Of a stretch of DNA of 33,311 nucleotides, positions 26,765-33,311 are shown piece after piece. Where the stretch lies: contig REDJ01000093.1 of the NCBI GenBank assembly GCA_007693555.1, positions 1 to 33,311 of the forward strand. Reading direction: 5' to 3'. The translations under genes and the position numbers were made by a program. Below the pieces are notes generated by a model. That model ran no database searches and had not been told where the DNA came from. It saw only the letters and a program-made list of their open reading frames with translations. Within the stretch, counting starts at the first letter, position 1. The number at the start of each line of letters is the position of its first letter. This DNA is from Bacteroidota bacterium (GTDB lineage: Bacteria; Bacteroidota; Bacteroidia; Bacteroidales; UBA7960).

Positions 26765-27481
26765 TTACTCCACACTGGCATCTTCATTCACAATAAGCTT
26801 AAACCCTTTACCATGAACATTAAGCAATTCAACATTGGGATCTTTTTTCAGATATTTACGCAATTTGGCAATGTAAACATCCATGCTTCGTGCATTGAAG
26901 TAATTATCATCCAGCCAGATTTTTTTCAAAGCAATTGAACGATCAAGAACATCATTGGTAAAGTCACAAAGCATTTTAAGCAATTGTGCTTCCTTGCTTG
27001 TGAGTTTCTGTTCATCACCTTTGTAGTTCAGGATTTGTCTGGAGAAATCGAAAGTATAATCACCAATATGGAAGAAAGTCTTCTGTGATTCGGAAGCATC
27101 TTCAATATTTGATCTTCTTAAAATGGCATTAATTCTGAGCAGTAGCTCGTCCATACTGAAGGGTTTGGTGAGATAATCATCAGCACCCAATTTGAGTCCT
27201 TCGATAATATCTTCCTGCATAGTTTTGGCTGTAAGGAAAAGAATAGGCACTTTTTTATCAATCTTGCGTATTTCTTTTGCCAGTGTAAATCCGTCCTTTT
27301 CAGGCATCATTACATCAAAAATGCAGAAATCAAATGATTCCTTCAAAAACATATTGTAAGCTTCAGCGCCGTTAACAGCAAGCTTTGCAGGAAAACCTTT
27401 GGCTTCCAGGAAAGCTTTTAGAATGGTTCCCAGGTTGGGATCATCTTCTGCAAGTAAAATTTTTATTTTTTTAGTATCCAT
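26765..27481 (-). CDS. rprY: OmpR-family response regulator, RprY-like
   Basis: The 238-residue protein has a receiver domain (~7-122) with acidic Asp13/Asp14, phospho-acceptor Asp56 in FCIFDVMMPEKDG, and Lys106 in ADDYLTKPFSMDELL. A winged-helix DNA-binding domain (~135-232) follows, with LTSKEAQLLKMLC and YIAKLRKYLKKDPNVELLNVHGKGFKL. It follows rprX by 25 nt on the same strand and is surely its partner. The similarity to Bacteroides RprY is from recollection of that sequence; RprY in Bacteroides is linked to stress responses. Target genes cannot be read from the window. Confidence 0.92.
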   Translation of the reverse strand: MDTKKIKILLAEDDPNLGTILKAFLEAKGFPAKLAVNGAEAYNMFLKESFDFCIFDVMMPEKDGFTLAKEIRKIDKKVPILFLTAKTMQEDIIEGLKLGADDYLTKPFSMDELLLRINAILRRSNIEDASESQKTFFHIGDYTFDFSRQILNYKGDEQKLTSKEAQLLKMLCDFTNDVLDRSIALKKIWLDDNYFNARSMDVYIAKLRKYLKKDPNVELLNVHGKGFKLIVNEDASVE

Positions 27482-27506
27482 AGCTTATAACCTCCTAATC
27501 AAAGTT

Positions 27507-29132
27507 TTATGATTTATCGGAAGAATTCTCATCGAACCCAAAGGGTACAAAAACACTGAATCTGGAACCTTTTTTCAATTCACTTTGTAGTTTAATGTCT
27601 CCTCCGTGTAATTCCACAATAGCTTTTACATAGCTCAACCCCAATCCAAAACCTTTAACGTTGTGAATATTGCCGGTTGATACTCTGTAAAGATTTTCAA
27701 ATATCTTTTTTTGGTTGGACTTGCTAATGCCCATACCTTTATCTTCAACATGAATTACTATGCCCTTGTTCATATTCTCAGTAGATATAGTAATATGCGG
27801 TGCCTCATGCGAGTATTTGATTGCATTATCCAGCAAATTTAATACCACATTTGTAAGATGCACTTTATCAGCTTCCAGGAAGCTGAACTCAGCATTCAAA
27901 TTGGTGAAGATCTTTCCATGCCTGGTTTTTAATTGCAGATCAATCTTTTGAATAGCATCTTCAATAACATCATGCAAATTAAACCCTACTTTATTTAAAC
28001 GTAACTTTCCTTTTTCTAATTGTGCCGTTTGCAGTACCTTTTCAGTCATCATACCCAGGCGCTGATTTTCCTCATTAATTACCCTGATATAGTTTTGATA
28101 GAGAATTTCCGACTTTTGCACATCCTGGTCGCTAAGAGCCTGGCAGGCCAGCGAAATTGTGGATATGGGCGTTTTCAATTCATGGGTCATATTGTTAATG
28201 AAGTCATTCTTTATCAAAGATAGTTTTTTCTGGCGAATAATGGTGATTATTGTATAGGTAAATGAACTGATAATGACAAGAATAAATATTGTAGAAACAG
28301 CAGTCATAATATTCATTTGCTGTATCAGATATGTTTTCTGATTTGGAAAGTACAAAAATAACCACTCGGGATTGCGAAACACATCGTTGGGAAACAAACT
28401 GAACATATATCCTTGCTGCAGGAGTTCACTGGGATAATTCCCTGTTTTTTGTGCAAGAAAAGTATTATACAAAGGGTCGTAAATACCAAACTCAAATTCT
28501 GTATTGATACCTTGCCTTTCAAGTTCACGGCTTAACAATGAGTCCAACAGATTTTTATTTTCTGCTGCTGAAGAACTGTAAAGGTAATTTCCGGAAAAAA
28601 GATCGTCAAACAATTCATTTACAAACTTGCTTCTTTGAAAAAATTCTGCCAGGGGATCAATTGCCTGGTTACCTGAGCCCGAACGCATGGCGTAACCCCT
28701 CTCATTCATTGCCGGGTTATTACCTGAAAATGCAGTATCTGAAGTAACTCCAGCTCTCCTTCTTTCAAAAAAAGGCTCGTTAAAGGGATAGTATGGCTCT
28801 GGCTGCCAGCCGGGCAATTGCTCGTCAATACCATGTCTGTCATTTTCCATTGCAGCCATTACTTCACGATAATGTCTCCGGTTAATGGAATCAACGGTTT
28901 CAAAAAAGCGCTCAAATTTCCTGTCCTGTTCCTGACGATGCAAAATGACATTAGCCATTTCAATCTTATTATACTTATTTATGGCCGCACTAACAGCCTC
29001 ACTTACTCCCCTGTTAAAATTTGATTCTTTTACTGACAATGCATTGCGCATCCAGTATAGTTGCATACCTACCAAACCAATAAGCGACAGGGTTATTATA
29101 ACTATTACAAATATGATTACGTTCTTTTTCAT
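27507..29132 (-). CDS. rprX: Membrane sensor histidine kinase, RprX-like
   Basis: The 541-residue kinase has a transmembrane helix at ~4-26 and another at ~274-298. These enclose a ~245-residue periplasmic domain rich in Arg, Glu and Asn without a recognised sensor fold. The cytoplasmic part has HisKA with His317 in NNMTHELKTPISTI, and HATPase_c with N box Asn436 (LNLLDNAIKYSHEAP), EDKGMGISKSNQKKIFENLYRV and GFGLGLSYVKAIVELHGG. The TPISTISLACQAL and NIHNVKGFGLGLS sequences fit the RprX group of Bacteroidota. Transcription runs into rprY. It is divergent from the mini-transcription unit at 29355. Confidence 0.92.
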   Translation of the reverse strand: MKKNVIIFVIVIITLSLIGLVGMQLYWMRNALSVKESNFNRGVSEAVSAAINKYNKIEMANVILHRQEQDRKFERFFETVDSINRRHYREVMAAMENDRHGIDEQLPGWQPEPYYPFNEPFFERRRAGVTSDTAFSGNNPAMNERGYAMRSGSGNQAIDPLAEFFQRSKFVNELFDDLFSGNYLYSSSAAENKNLLDSLLSRELERQGINTEFEFGIYDPLYNTFLAQKTGNYPSELLQQGYMFSLFPNDVFRNPEWLFLYFPNQKTYLIQQMNIMTAVSTIFILVIISSFTYTIITIIRQKKLSLIKNDFINNMTHELKTPISTISLACQALSDQDVQKSEILYQNYIRVINEENQRLGMMTEKVLQTAQLEKGKLRLNKVGFNLHDVIEDAIQKIDLQLKTRHGKIFTNLNAEFSFLEADKVHLTNVVLNLLDNAIKYSHEAPHITISTENMNKGIVIHVEDKGMGISKSNQKKIFENLYRVSTGNIHNVKGFGLGLSYVKAIVELHGGDIKLQSELKKGSRFSVFVPFGFDENSSDKS

Positions 29133-29354
29133 TGTTTAACACTTGTGAAATATAATCTATTCACAGCAGTAAAATTACAAACACTATAGGCGATTGTTTT
29201 GATTTTAACATAATTTAATTGGCCTAATGTATTGAAAACAAAATATTTGTTAATACCTGGCGAATAAATCATGCTCACAATTAAACTATGTAAATACTTA
29301 ACAGTAATTAACACCCCTTAACTTTTTTTAAATCGTATTTCAAAATAATTATTC
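29133..29354. other. AT-rich divergent regulatory region
   Basis: This spacer lies between rprX (minus strand) and the mini-unit (plus strand). It is strongly AT-rich. No exact TAnnTTTG box was found for rprX. Nothing else is recognisable in it. Confidence 0.4.
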
Positions 29355-29362
29355 TACTTTTG
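29355..29362 (+). promoter_or_regulatory. -7 promoter element of the mini-transcription unit
   Basis: TACTTTTG is an exact TAnnTTTG match. Transcription would start near 29369, only about 11 nt before an ATG at 29380. The -33 region (about 29331) lacks a clear TTTG, so this is one-element support. Confidence 0.5.
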
Positions 29363-29379
29363 TATTAAGGCAAACAAAC

Positions 29380-29439
29380 ATGAAAATACCAATAGTTCTC
29401 ATTGGTTTTTACAGTGTATTAGTTTTTGTGGTTATTTAA
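29380..29439 (+). CDS. Candidate 19-residue membrane peptide (or small RNA) in an isolated unit
   Basis: An ATG-to-TAA reading frame encodes MKIPIVLIGFYSVLVFVVI: one Lys followed by a continuous hydrophobic stretch, just long enough for a single membrane-spanning helix. The frame sits between an exact -7 element (29355-29362) and a strong intrinsic terminator (29450-29482), giving a transcript of about 115 nt that contains nothing else. A weak AAGG lies about 9 nt before the ATG. Possible natures are a small membrane protein, a type I-toxin-like peptide, a leader peptide attenuating the downstream perR-dps region, or a non-coding RNA with a chance frame. The structure is seen; that the peptide is made is inference. 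Confidence 0.5.
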   Translation: MKIPIVLIGFYSVLVFVVI

Positions 29440-29449
29440 TTGTGGATTG

Positions 29450-29482
29450 AACCGGCAGGTGTGGTTACCTGCCGGTTTTTTT
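29450..29482 (+). terminator. Strong intrinsic terminator
   Basis: An 11-bp perfect stem, AACCGGCAGGT (29450-29460) with ACCTGCCGGTT (29467-29477), encloses a 6-nt loop and runs into seven T residues. It closes the mini-unit 10 nt after the TAA and shields the perR region from read-through. Confidence 0.88.
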
Positions 29483-29589
29483 ATTTCCCCTCCCTAAAGC
29501 ACCATCACACTACTTTAACATAATTTCTAATTTGTATTGATTCCAGTTTAAAAACAATTCTCGCTTTAAAGTTGTTAATGATTATAGTT

Positions 29590-30003
29590 ATGAAAACTAT
29601 TCAGGAAATAGCGAAAAGCATAAGCGAAAGCGGATTAAAAGTTACACCACAGCGTGTGGCAGTCATGCAGGCATTTGAAAAGCTGAATCATCCGCGTGCA
29701 GAAGAAATTTATAAGGAAGTATACAACAGCATACCAGGACTTTCACCGACTACGGTTTACAATATTTTAGACGTGCTTGTGAATAAAGGTATAGTGAAGA
29801 GGGTAAAAACCGAATCTGGCGTTATGCGCTATGATGCTGTATCTGATCATCACCACCATATGTATTGTTTAAGCAGCGATCGTGTTGAGGATTTTTTTGA
29901 CCCTGAGCTTGATAAAATATTGCAGGAGTATTTCGAAAAAAAGAGAATTGACGGATTTAAAATTGAGGATATTAAGCTTCAATTGATGGGAAAATTCGAG
30001 TAA
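29590..30003 (+). CDS. perR: Fur-family peroxide regulator, PerR-like
   Basis: I chose the ATG at 29590 (MKTIQEIAKSISESGL..., 137 residues), which gives the usual family start; upstream TTG/ATG codons would add an unneeded hydrophobic stretch. The N-terminal winged helix has KVTPQRVAVMQAF and GLSPTTVYNILDVL. By alignment to my memory of B. subtilis PerR, all five regulatory metal ligands are present at a constant offset: His34, Asp82, His88, His90 and Asp101. The Asp at the last position marks PerR rather than Fur. Of the four structural-zinc cysteines only Cys93 remains; the second is Ser96 and the C-terminal CxxC is absent. It is 48 nt ahead of dps, a classic PerR target. Confidence 0.88.
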   Translation: MKTIQEIAKSISESGLKVTPQRVAVMQAFEKLNHPRAEEIYKEVYNSIPGLSPTTVYNILDVLVNKGIVKRVKTESGVMRYDAVSDHHHHMYCLSSDRVEDFFDPELDKILQEYFEKKRIDGFKIEDIKLQLMGKFE

Positions 30004-30023
30004 AAATCGAATTTTTCGAGTAA
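29991..30023 (+). repeat. Inverted and direct repeats at the perR-dps junction
   Basis: A 9-bp inverted repeat, AAAATTCGA (29991-29999) with TCGAATTTT (30007-30015), spans the perR stop codon. The 9-mer TTCGAGTAA occurs at 29995-30003 and again at 30015-30023. The hairpin is AT-rich and lacks a long T-run, so it is at best a weak terminator. It could instead be an operator or processing site between the genes. Confidence 0.45.
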
Positions 30024-30051
30024 TTAATTTCTAACTTAAAATTTTATAATT

Positions 30052-30531
30052 ATGACAAATACAACAAATCAGATTGGACTTGAAAACAATCAGGTTAAAG
30101 AATTGATTGAAAAATTAAATGATCTCCTGGCAAATTACCAGGTATTCTATCAGAATACACGCGGATTCCATTGGAATATACGCGGACATAAGTTTTTCGA
30201 GCTACATGCAAAGTTTGAGGAGCTATATGATGACCTTCATGCAAAGATTGATGAAATTGCCGAAAGAATTCTCACCCTTGGAGGCACACCCTTGCATACT
30301 TTTGATGATTATATGAAGATTTCTGATGTAAAAGCCATCAAAGATGCTTCAGAAGATGTAGTCTGTGTAAAAGGAATTCTGGATGCATTTCAGATTCTGC
30401 TCGAAAAGCAACGAATAATTCTTGAATTGTCAGACAAAATGGATGACGAAGGTACAAACGCCATGGCCAGCGACTATATCCGTGAACAGGAAAAACTTGT
30501 CTGGATGTACTCATCATGGTTAAATAATTAA
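30052..30531 (+). CDS. dps: Dps family DNA-protecting ferritin-like protein
   Basis: Dps oxidises and stores iron in a 12-subunit shell, using peroxide and protecting DNA. The 159-residue protein has the four-helix pattern and the inter-subunit ferroxidase residues with the same spacing as E. coli Dps: His40 (GFHWNIRG), His52 (LHAKFEELYD), Glu56 in place of the first Asp, Asp67 and Glu71 (KIDEIAERI). The N-terminus is short with little Lys or Arg, so direct DNA binding is doubtful. It follows perR by 48 nt and may share its transcript; it ends before a strong terminator. Confidence 0.95.
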   Translation: MTNTTNQIGLENNQVKELIEKLNDLLANYQVFYQNTRGFHWNIRGHKFFELHAKFEELYDDLHAKIDEIAERILTLGGTPLHTFDDYMKISDVKAIKDASEDVVCVKGILDAFQILLEKQRIILELSDKMDDEGTNAMASDYIREQEKLVWMYSSWLNN

Positions 30532-30578
30532 ATTTGGTTTTGTTTATTTCTCAGGCCTGCATTTTAAGGCCGGATATC

Positions 30579-30615
30579 AAAAGACTGCCTAATTACGGGC
30601 AGTCTTTTGTTTTTT
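30579..30615 (+). terminator. Intrinsic terminator after dps
   Basis: An 11-bp perfect stem, AAAAGACTGCC (30579-30589) with GGCAGTCTTTT (30598-30608), has an 8-nt loop and is followed by G and a run of T residues. It lies about 48 nt after the dps stop. Confidence 0.85.
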
Positions 30616-30716
30616 TGGCAGAGGATATAAGCTATACTAACATTATAAACCTCTCTAACCGATAAATACTTTCAAAACAATTTCTATCTTTATCCGGGAA
30701 AGTATAAAACGCACCT

Positions 30717-31565
30717 ATGAGTAAATCCGTAATCATTAAGAAGGCTTCCGGAGAAAAGGAAGCATTTGATCCTGATAAGCTGAGAAATTCACTGAAAAGA
30801 GCCGGAACAGGTGAAGATACTGCTGAAGAAATTGTGTCCAGTATTTTACCAACGCTAAGTGAAGGTATGACAACAAAGGAAATATACAGAAAAGCCTTTG
30901 GTATGCTGCGTAAAAGAAAAAGTTCTGATGCAGCAAGATATAGTCTTAAAAACGCGATAATGGAGCTTGGTCCCACGGGGTATCCTTTTGAACAATTTGT
31001 TGCCCAGGTACTTGTTCATCATGGTTTTGAGGTAAAAGTGGGAGAGGTCCTTCAGGGTAAATGTGTAACCCATGAAGTGGATATTGTGGCAGACTTCGAA
31101 AACACACAATATTTGGTTGAATGTAAGTTTTACAACAGCCCCGGTAAATACTGCAATGTAAGAGTTCCTCTTTATGTGCGTTCACGTGTTGATGATATTA
31201 TTCAATTCAGGGAAAAAACACCAAAACACAAAAATACCCGGTTTTTTGGCTGGGTAGTAACCAATACCCGGTTTACAGAAGATGCTGTGAATTATGGCCG
31301 TTGTGCAGGGTTGCATATGCTTAGCTGGAGCATGCCAAAAAACAAAGCATTAAAGGATATGGTTGAAGAGGCCAGGGTTTTTCCCATTACCGTATTGACC
31401 AATCTGACGAAAAAACAGAAGGAATTTCTCCTGTCAAAAGATATAGTTTTGTGCCGGCAACTAAAAGAAAAACCCGGTGTTCTGAATGAAACCGGGATAA
31501 CTTCAGCTACAAGAAAAAAAATATTAACCGAACTTGATGAGCTGATTGCTAATTCAAAGGATTAG
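30717..31565 (+). CDS. ATP-cone domain fused to a PD-(D/E)XK (Mrr-like) nuclease
   Basis: The 282-residue protein begins with an ATP-cone (residues ~4-88: VIIKKASGEKEAFDPDKLRNSLKRAG ... RKAFGMLRKRKSSDAARYSLKNAI), the nucleotide-binding regulatory domain of ribonucleotide reductase and NrdR. It continues into a restriction-endonuclease-like fold (~88-215) with GYPFEQFVAQVLVHHGFEV containing Glu92, HEVDIVAD with Asp122, and the ECK catalytic motif Glu135-Cys-Lys137. The C-terminal ~60 residues (VLCRQLKEKPGVLNETGI...KKILTELDELI) look helical, perhaps helix-hairpin-helix-like. It is probably a DNA nuclease whose activity responds to nucleotide levels; no methylase is adjacent, so it is not a classical restriction system. 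Its 3' end overlaps the convergent lipoprotein gene by 17 nt. Confidence 0.85.
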   Translation: MSKSVIIKKASGEKEAFDPDKLRNSLKRAGTGEDTAEEIVSSILPTLSEGMTTKEIYRKAFGMLRKRKSSDAARYSLKNAIMELGPTGYPFEQFVAQVLVHHGFEVKVGEVLQGKCVTHEVDIVADFENTQYLVECKFYNSPGKYCNVRVPLYVRSRVDDIIQFREKTPKHKNTRFFGWVVTNTRFTEDAVNYGRCAGLHMLSWSMPKNKALKDMVEEARVFPITVLTNLTKKQKEFLLSKDIVLCRQLKEKPGVLNETGITSATRKKILTELDELIANSKD

Positions 31566-32091
31566 CTGTCATTCTGGTCCTGAAAGTAAACACTACAGTG
31601 AAATCTGCGGGTGTTTCGTCAACCTGCGCTTCCATAAATAACCCAAAGCTATGCGGAGAATTTTCGATAAGATTATTCAACTTCTGAATCCCCTGTGAAT
31701 TGACATTGAGAACAGTTGGGTTATTCAACAAACCTGACAGAACCACGTCCTGCAGCTCAACTATACTCTGGGGATCAGAACCATCTGCATTTGCAGATTT
31801 TAGGCTCAGATTTACAAGTTTTTGTTCCTGTGAGCCGGTATGCGCTTTCAGGTGGTATTTTACCTCCTGGATTTCAATTTTTTTGATTTTTGAACCATAT
31901 TGTTCAATGAGAGTTTCCTTTTGTGAAAGGTTGATGGAGACAAACTCCTGGAAGGAGTCATCATTTTCGAATACAACGAATTCATGCTCGAAAGTAAAGG
32001 TTTCTGTTACGTCAAATAAATCTTTATCGCAACTATTAAGCAGGAATAAACCAAAAATGGCAAAAAGCGGTAAAAATGAAAAAGTTCTCAT
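31549..32091 (-). CDS. Small lipoprotein of unknown function
   Basis: The 180-residue precursor has a lipoprotein signal peptide: hydrophobic FLPLFAIFGLFLLNSC with the lipid-modified Cys at residue 21, followed by Asp-Lys-Asp. The mature part appears beta-rich and contains VELQDVVLSGLLNNPTVLNV and FGLFMEAQVDETPADFTVVFTFRTRMTANPLN, a pattern seen in small Bacteroidota lipoproteins with no known function. It should be membrane-anchored facing the periplasm or the surface. It has its own two-element promoter. No family is named with confidence. Confidence 0.8.
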   Translation of the reverse strand: MRTFSFLPLFAIFGLFLLNSCDKDLFDVTETFTFEHEFVVFENDDSFQEFVSINLSQKETLIEQYGSKIKKIEIQEVKYHLKAHTGSQEQKLVNLSLKSANADGSDPQSIVELQDVVLSGLLNNPTVLNVNSQGIQKLNNLIENSPHSFGLFMEAQVDETPADFTVVFTFRTRMTANPLN

Positions 32092-32123
32092 GGGAATTGG
32101 TTTTGGTTAGAATAAGCTTTGTG

Positions 32124-32154
32124 CAAAAATAGCATTTATTTCGGCCAATAGCAA
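32124..32154 (-). promoter_or_regulatory. Promoter of the lipoprotein gene
   Basis: On the minus strand TTG (32154-32152), a 20-nt spacer and TATTTTTG (32131-32124) match the Bacteroidota -33/-7 pattern. The leader before the ATG at 32091 would be about 25 nt. Confidence 0.5.
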
Positions 32155-32180
32155 CTTTTTTTCTTTTTATCTCAATTTAT

Positions 32181-32906
32181 ATGTTCAAAAGACGATTCAC
32201 CGGTATCGATGCTTGCAGAAAAGGATGGCTACTCATATACATCCAAAACGAAGACCATGGATATAATTTTGATGAAAGCCTGGAAAAAATTATCAACAAT
32301 TTCCCTGCGCAATCACGAATTCTTGTGGATATGCCTGTTGGACTTCTGGAAAAGAAATCATCTGTATTTATTCAAAGACCTTGTGATGCAGATGCGCGAA
32401 AAATGCTGGGGAAAAAACACTCTTCCATCTTCAGTCCGCCCTGTATAGAAGCTCTTTACGAGAAAAGTTATGTGGATGCAAGCAGGGTAAATTTTGAAAT
32501 ACTGGGTAAAAAACTCAGCAAACAAAGCTGGAATATCGTTCCTAAAATCAGGGAAGTAAATGCTTTTCTACATTTACATCCGAAATGGCGTGGCAAAATT
32601 CTTGAATCGCATCCTGAACTGGCCTTTCAATTCCTGAATAATAACCAGCCCCTGCTACATTCCAAAAAGACAAAAGAAGGCATAACAGAAAGGATTCAAA
32701 TTCTTGAAAAGCATTATCCTCCGGCAGGAAGTTTATTTCAATCATTTCTTGAAAATAACGCTCTCAGGATTAAAGCAAACAAAGATGATATGGCAGATGC
32801 ACTCTGCCTGGCAGTATTGAACTATACACGTGGAGAGAAGCTTCGGAATATTTCAGACCAATATCCTGAGGATAGCCTGGGAAACAGAATGGGAATATGG
32901 GTATAA
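32181..32906 (+). CDS. DUF429 family protein (predicted RNase H-fold)
   Basis: The 241-residue protein shows the DUF429 signatures in order: GIDACRKGW (8-16, Asp10), ILVDMPVGLLE (47-57, Asp50), RPCDADARKMLGKKHSSIFSPP (66-87), KQSWNIVPKIREVN, LESHPELAF (141-149, Glu142) and the C-terminal KDDMADALCLAVL. These Asp/Glu positions fit a metal-dependent RNase H-like active site, hence the prediction of nuclease activity; no biochemical role is established to my knowledge. It has no signal peptide and is cytoplasmic. No exact promoter box was found in the 89-nt gap to the divergent lipoprotein gene. Confidence 0.88.
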   Translation: MFKRRFTGIDACRKGWLLIYIQNEDHGYNFDESLEKIINNFPAQSRILVDMPVGLLEKKSSVFIQRPCDADARKMLGKKHSSIFSPPCIEALYEKSYVDASRVNFEILGKKLSKQSWNIVPKIREVNAFLHLHPKWRGKILESHPELAFQFLNNNQPLLHSKKTKEGITERIQILEKHYPPAGSLFQSFLENNALRIKANKDDMADALCLAVLNYTRGEKLRNISDQYPEDSLGNRMGIWV

Positions 32907-32963
32907 ATTTAAATGGTTTGCTTTTGAGCCTGATCATTACCCGGGATCAGCTTTTAATCAATA

Positions 32964-33029
32964 AAGCAAAGGATTTCAACATAGCCGGGTGTTCTGCAAA
33001 AAAATAACCGTTGCTGAAATCCTTTGCTT
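32964..33029. repeat. 15-bp perfect inverted repeat between convergent genes
   Basis: AAGCAAAGGATTTCA (32964-32978) is the exact reverse complement of 33015-33029, with a 36-nt spacer. It lies between the convergent DUF429 and T9SS-protein genes. A shorter stem, CTGATC/GATCAG, with a four-T run lies at about 32930-32957 and may terminate the DUF429 transcript. The long hairpin may be a bidirectional transcript end or the relic of a small mobile repeat. Confidence 0.6.
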
Positions 33030-33055
33030 CATTTTATAAATTCAGAAAAATATTC

Positions 33056-33311
33056 TCAGGGCTGTATAATAACTTTTATGGTTTGCAGATCGTTTCCAAA
33101 CAATACCTGTATGAGGTACAACCCCTCTTCAAAATTATCAATGGTGAGCTGATACGAAGCCCGGGGGCTTTCTGACCGGTAAACTTCCCTGCCATTCAGA
33201 TCAAATACCCTTATGGCGTCAGGGGTGGCCGGGGATTGAATATACAGGATCCGGGTAGCCGGATTGGGATATACTTCCAGATCTTGCCAATTACTCTCTG
33301 CCACATTGGTA
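33056..33311 (-). CDS. C-terminus of a T9SS-secreted protein (type A sorting domain, 5' partial)
   Basis: The frame is open to the right edge of the window, so only the last ~85 residues are visible. They form a type IX secretion C-terminal sorting domain: LEVYPNPATRILYIQ (start of the domain), IRVFDLNGREVYRS, YQLTIDNFEEGLYLIQVLFGN, and a short basic/hydrophobic end KVIIQP. Such domains carry proteins across the outer membrane and are removed on release or anchoring at the cell surface. What the passenger is cannot be told. The presence of this domain implies a T9SS (Por) system elsewhere in the genome. Confidence 0.92.
   Translation of the reverse strand, partial: TNVAESNWQDLEVYPNPATRILYIQSPATPDAIRVFDLNGREVYRSESPRASYQLTIDNFEEGLYLIQVLFGNDLQTIKVIIQP

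Noticed and set aside
29133-29354. tRNA or riboswitch in the AT-rich spacer
   Set aside because: No cloverleaf arms, CCA end or known aptamer core could be recognised; the stretch is simply AT-rich.
29572-29589. Upstream TTG/ATG starts for the PerR-like gene
   Set aside because: They would add the residues MLMIIV, atypical for the family; MKTIQEIA at 29590 is the expected start.

Overview
The window reads as a chromosomal segment of a Bacteroidota bacterium, probably a Bacteroidales/Marinilabiliales-type lineage. The grounds are: several promoters of the Bacteroidota type (TTTG, about 20 nt, TAnnTTTG), an N-terminal carboxypeptidase-regulatory-like domain on outer-membrane proteins, a DUF5686 protein, a type IX secretion C-terminal domain at the right edge, an RprX/RprY-like two-component system, and moderately AT-rich DNA with weak Shine-Dalgarno sequences. 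No tRNA, rRNA, insertion sequence, prophage or CRISPR array was seen. The taxonomic call is inference.

Layout, left to right. 1-2380: the C-terminal part of an M16 peptidase with a lipoprotein-sorting-like tail, converging through a bidirectional terminator on a small secreted protein of unknown function. 2612-4003: xseA. 4074-12175 (minus strand): a signalling block made of a PAS-GAF-PAS sensor with no kinase, a six-transmembrane hybrid histidine kinase, a class I methyltransferase resembling the PhcB type (GYSGDY and SAGLFDY motifs), and a large PAS/GAF hybrid kinase. 12391-16399: a DUF5686 outer-membrane protein and a secreted M28 peptidase that carries a beta-barrel-like C-terminal domain. 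16593-20223 (plus strand): a PfkB sugar kinase and an outer-membrane beta-barrel receptor. 20220-26510 (minus strand): the suf iron-sulfur assembly operon sufB-orf77-sufC-sufD-sufS, followed closely by a tocopherol-cyclase-family gene. 26765-29132 (minus strand): rprY and rprX. 29355-29482: an isolated mini-transcription unit with a 19-codon hydrophobic ORF and its own terminator. 29590-30531: a PerR-like regulator and Dps. 30717-33311: an ATP-cone/PD-(D/E)XK nuclease, a small lipoprotein, a DUF429 protein, and the C-terminus of a T9SS-secreted protein.

How it fits together. The suf operon, PerR and Dps form an iron and oxidative-stress neighbourhood. The methyltransferase flanked by hybrid kinases recalls the gene neighbourhood of methyltransferase-made autoinducer systems (PhcB/PhcS). 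It is the best candidate here for an undescribed signalling system, but the ligand and the output are not visible. Two things add to it: the six-TM kinase and the methyltransferase share one reading frame interrupted by a single TAG, and the methyltransferase has only a GTG start. The most self-contained unknown element is the 19-residue membrane-peptide or small-RNA unit upstream of perR.
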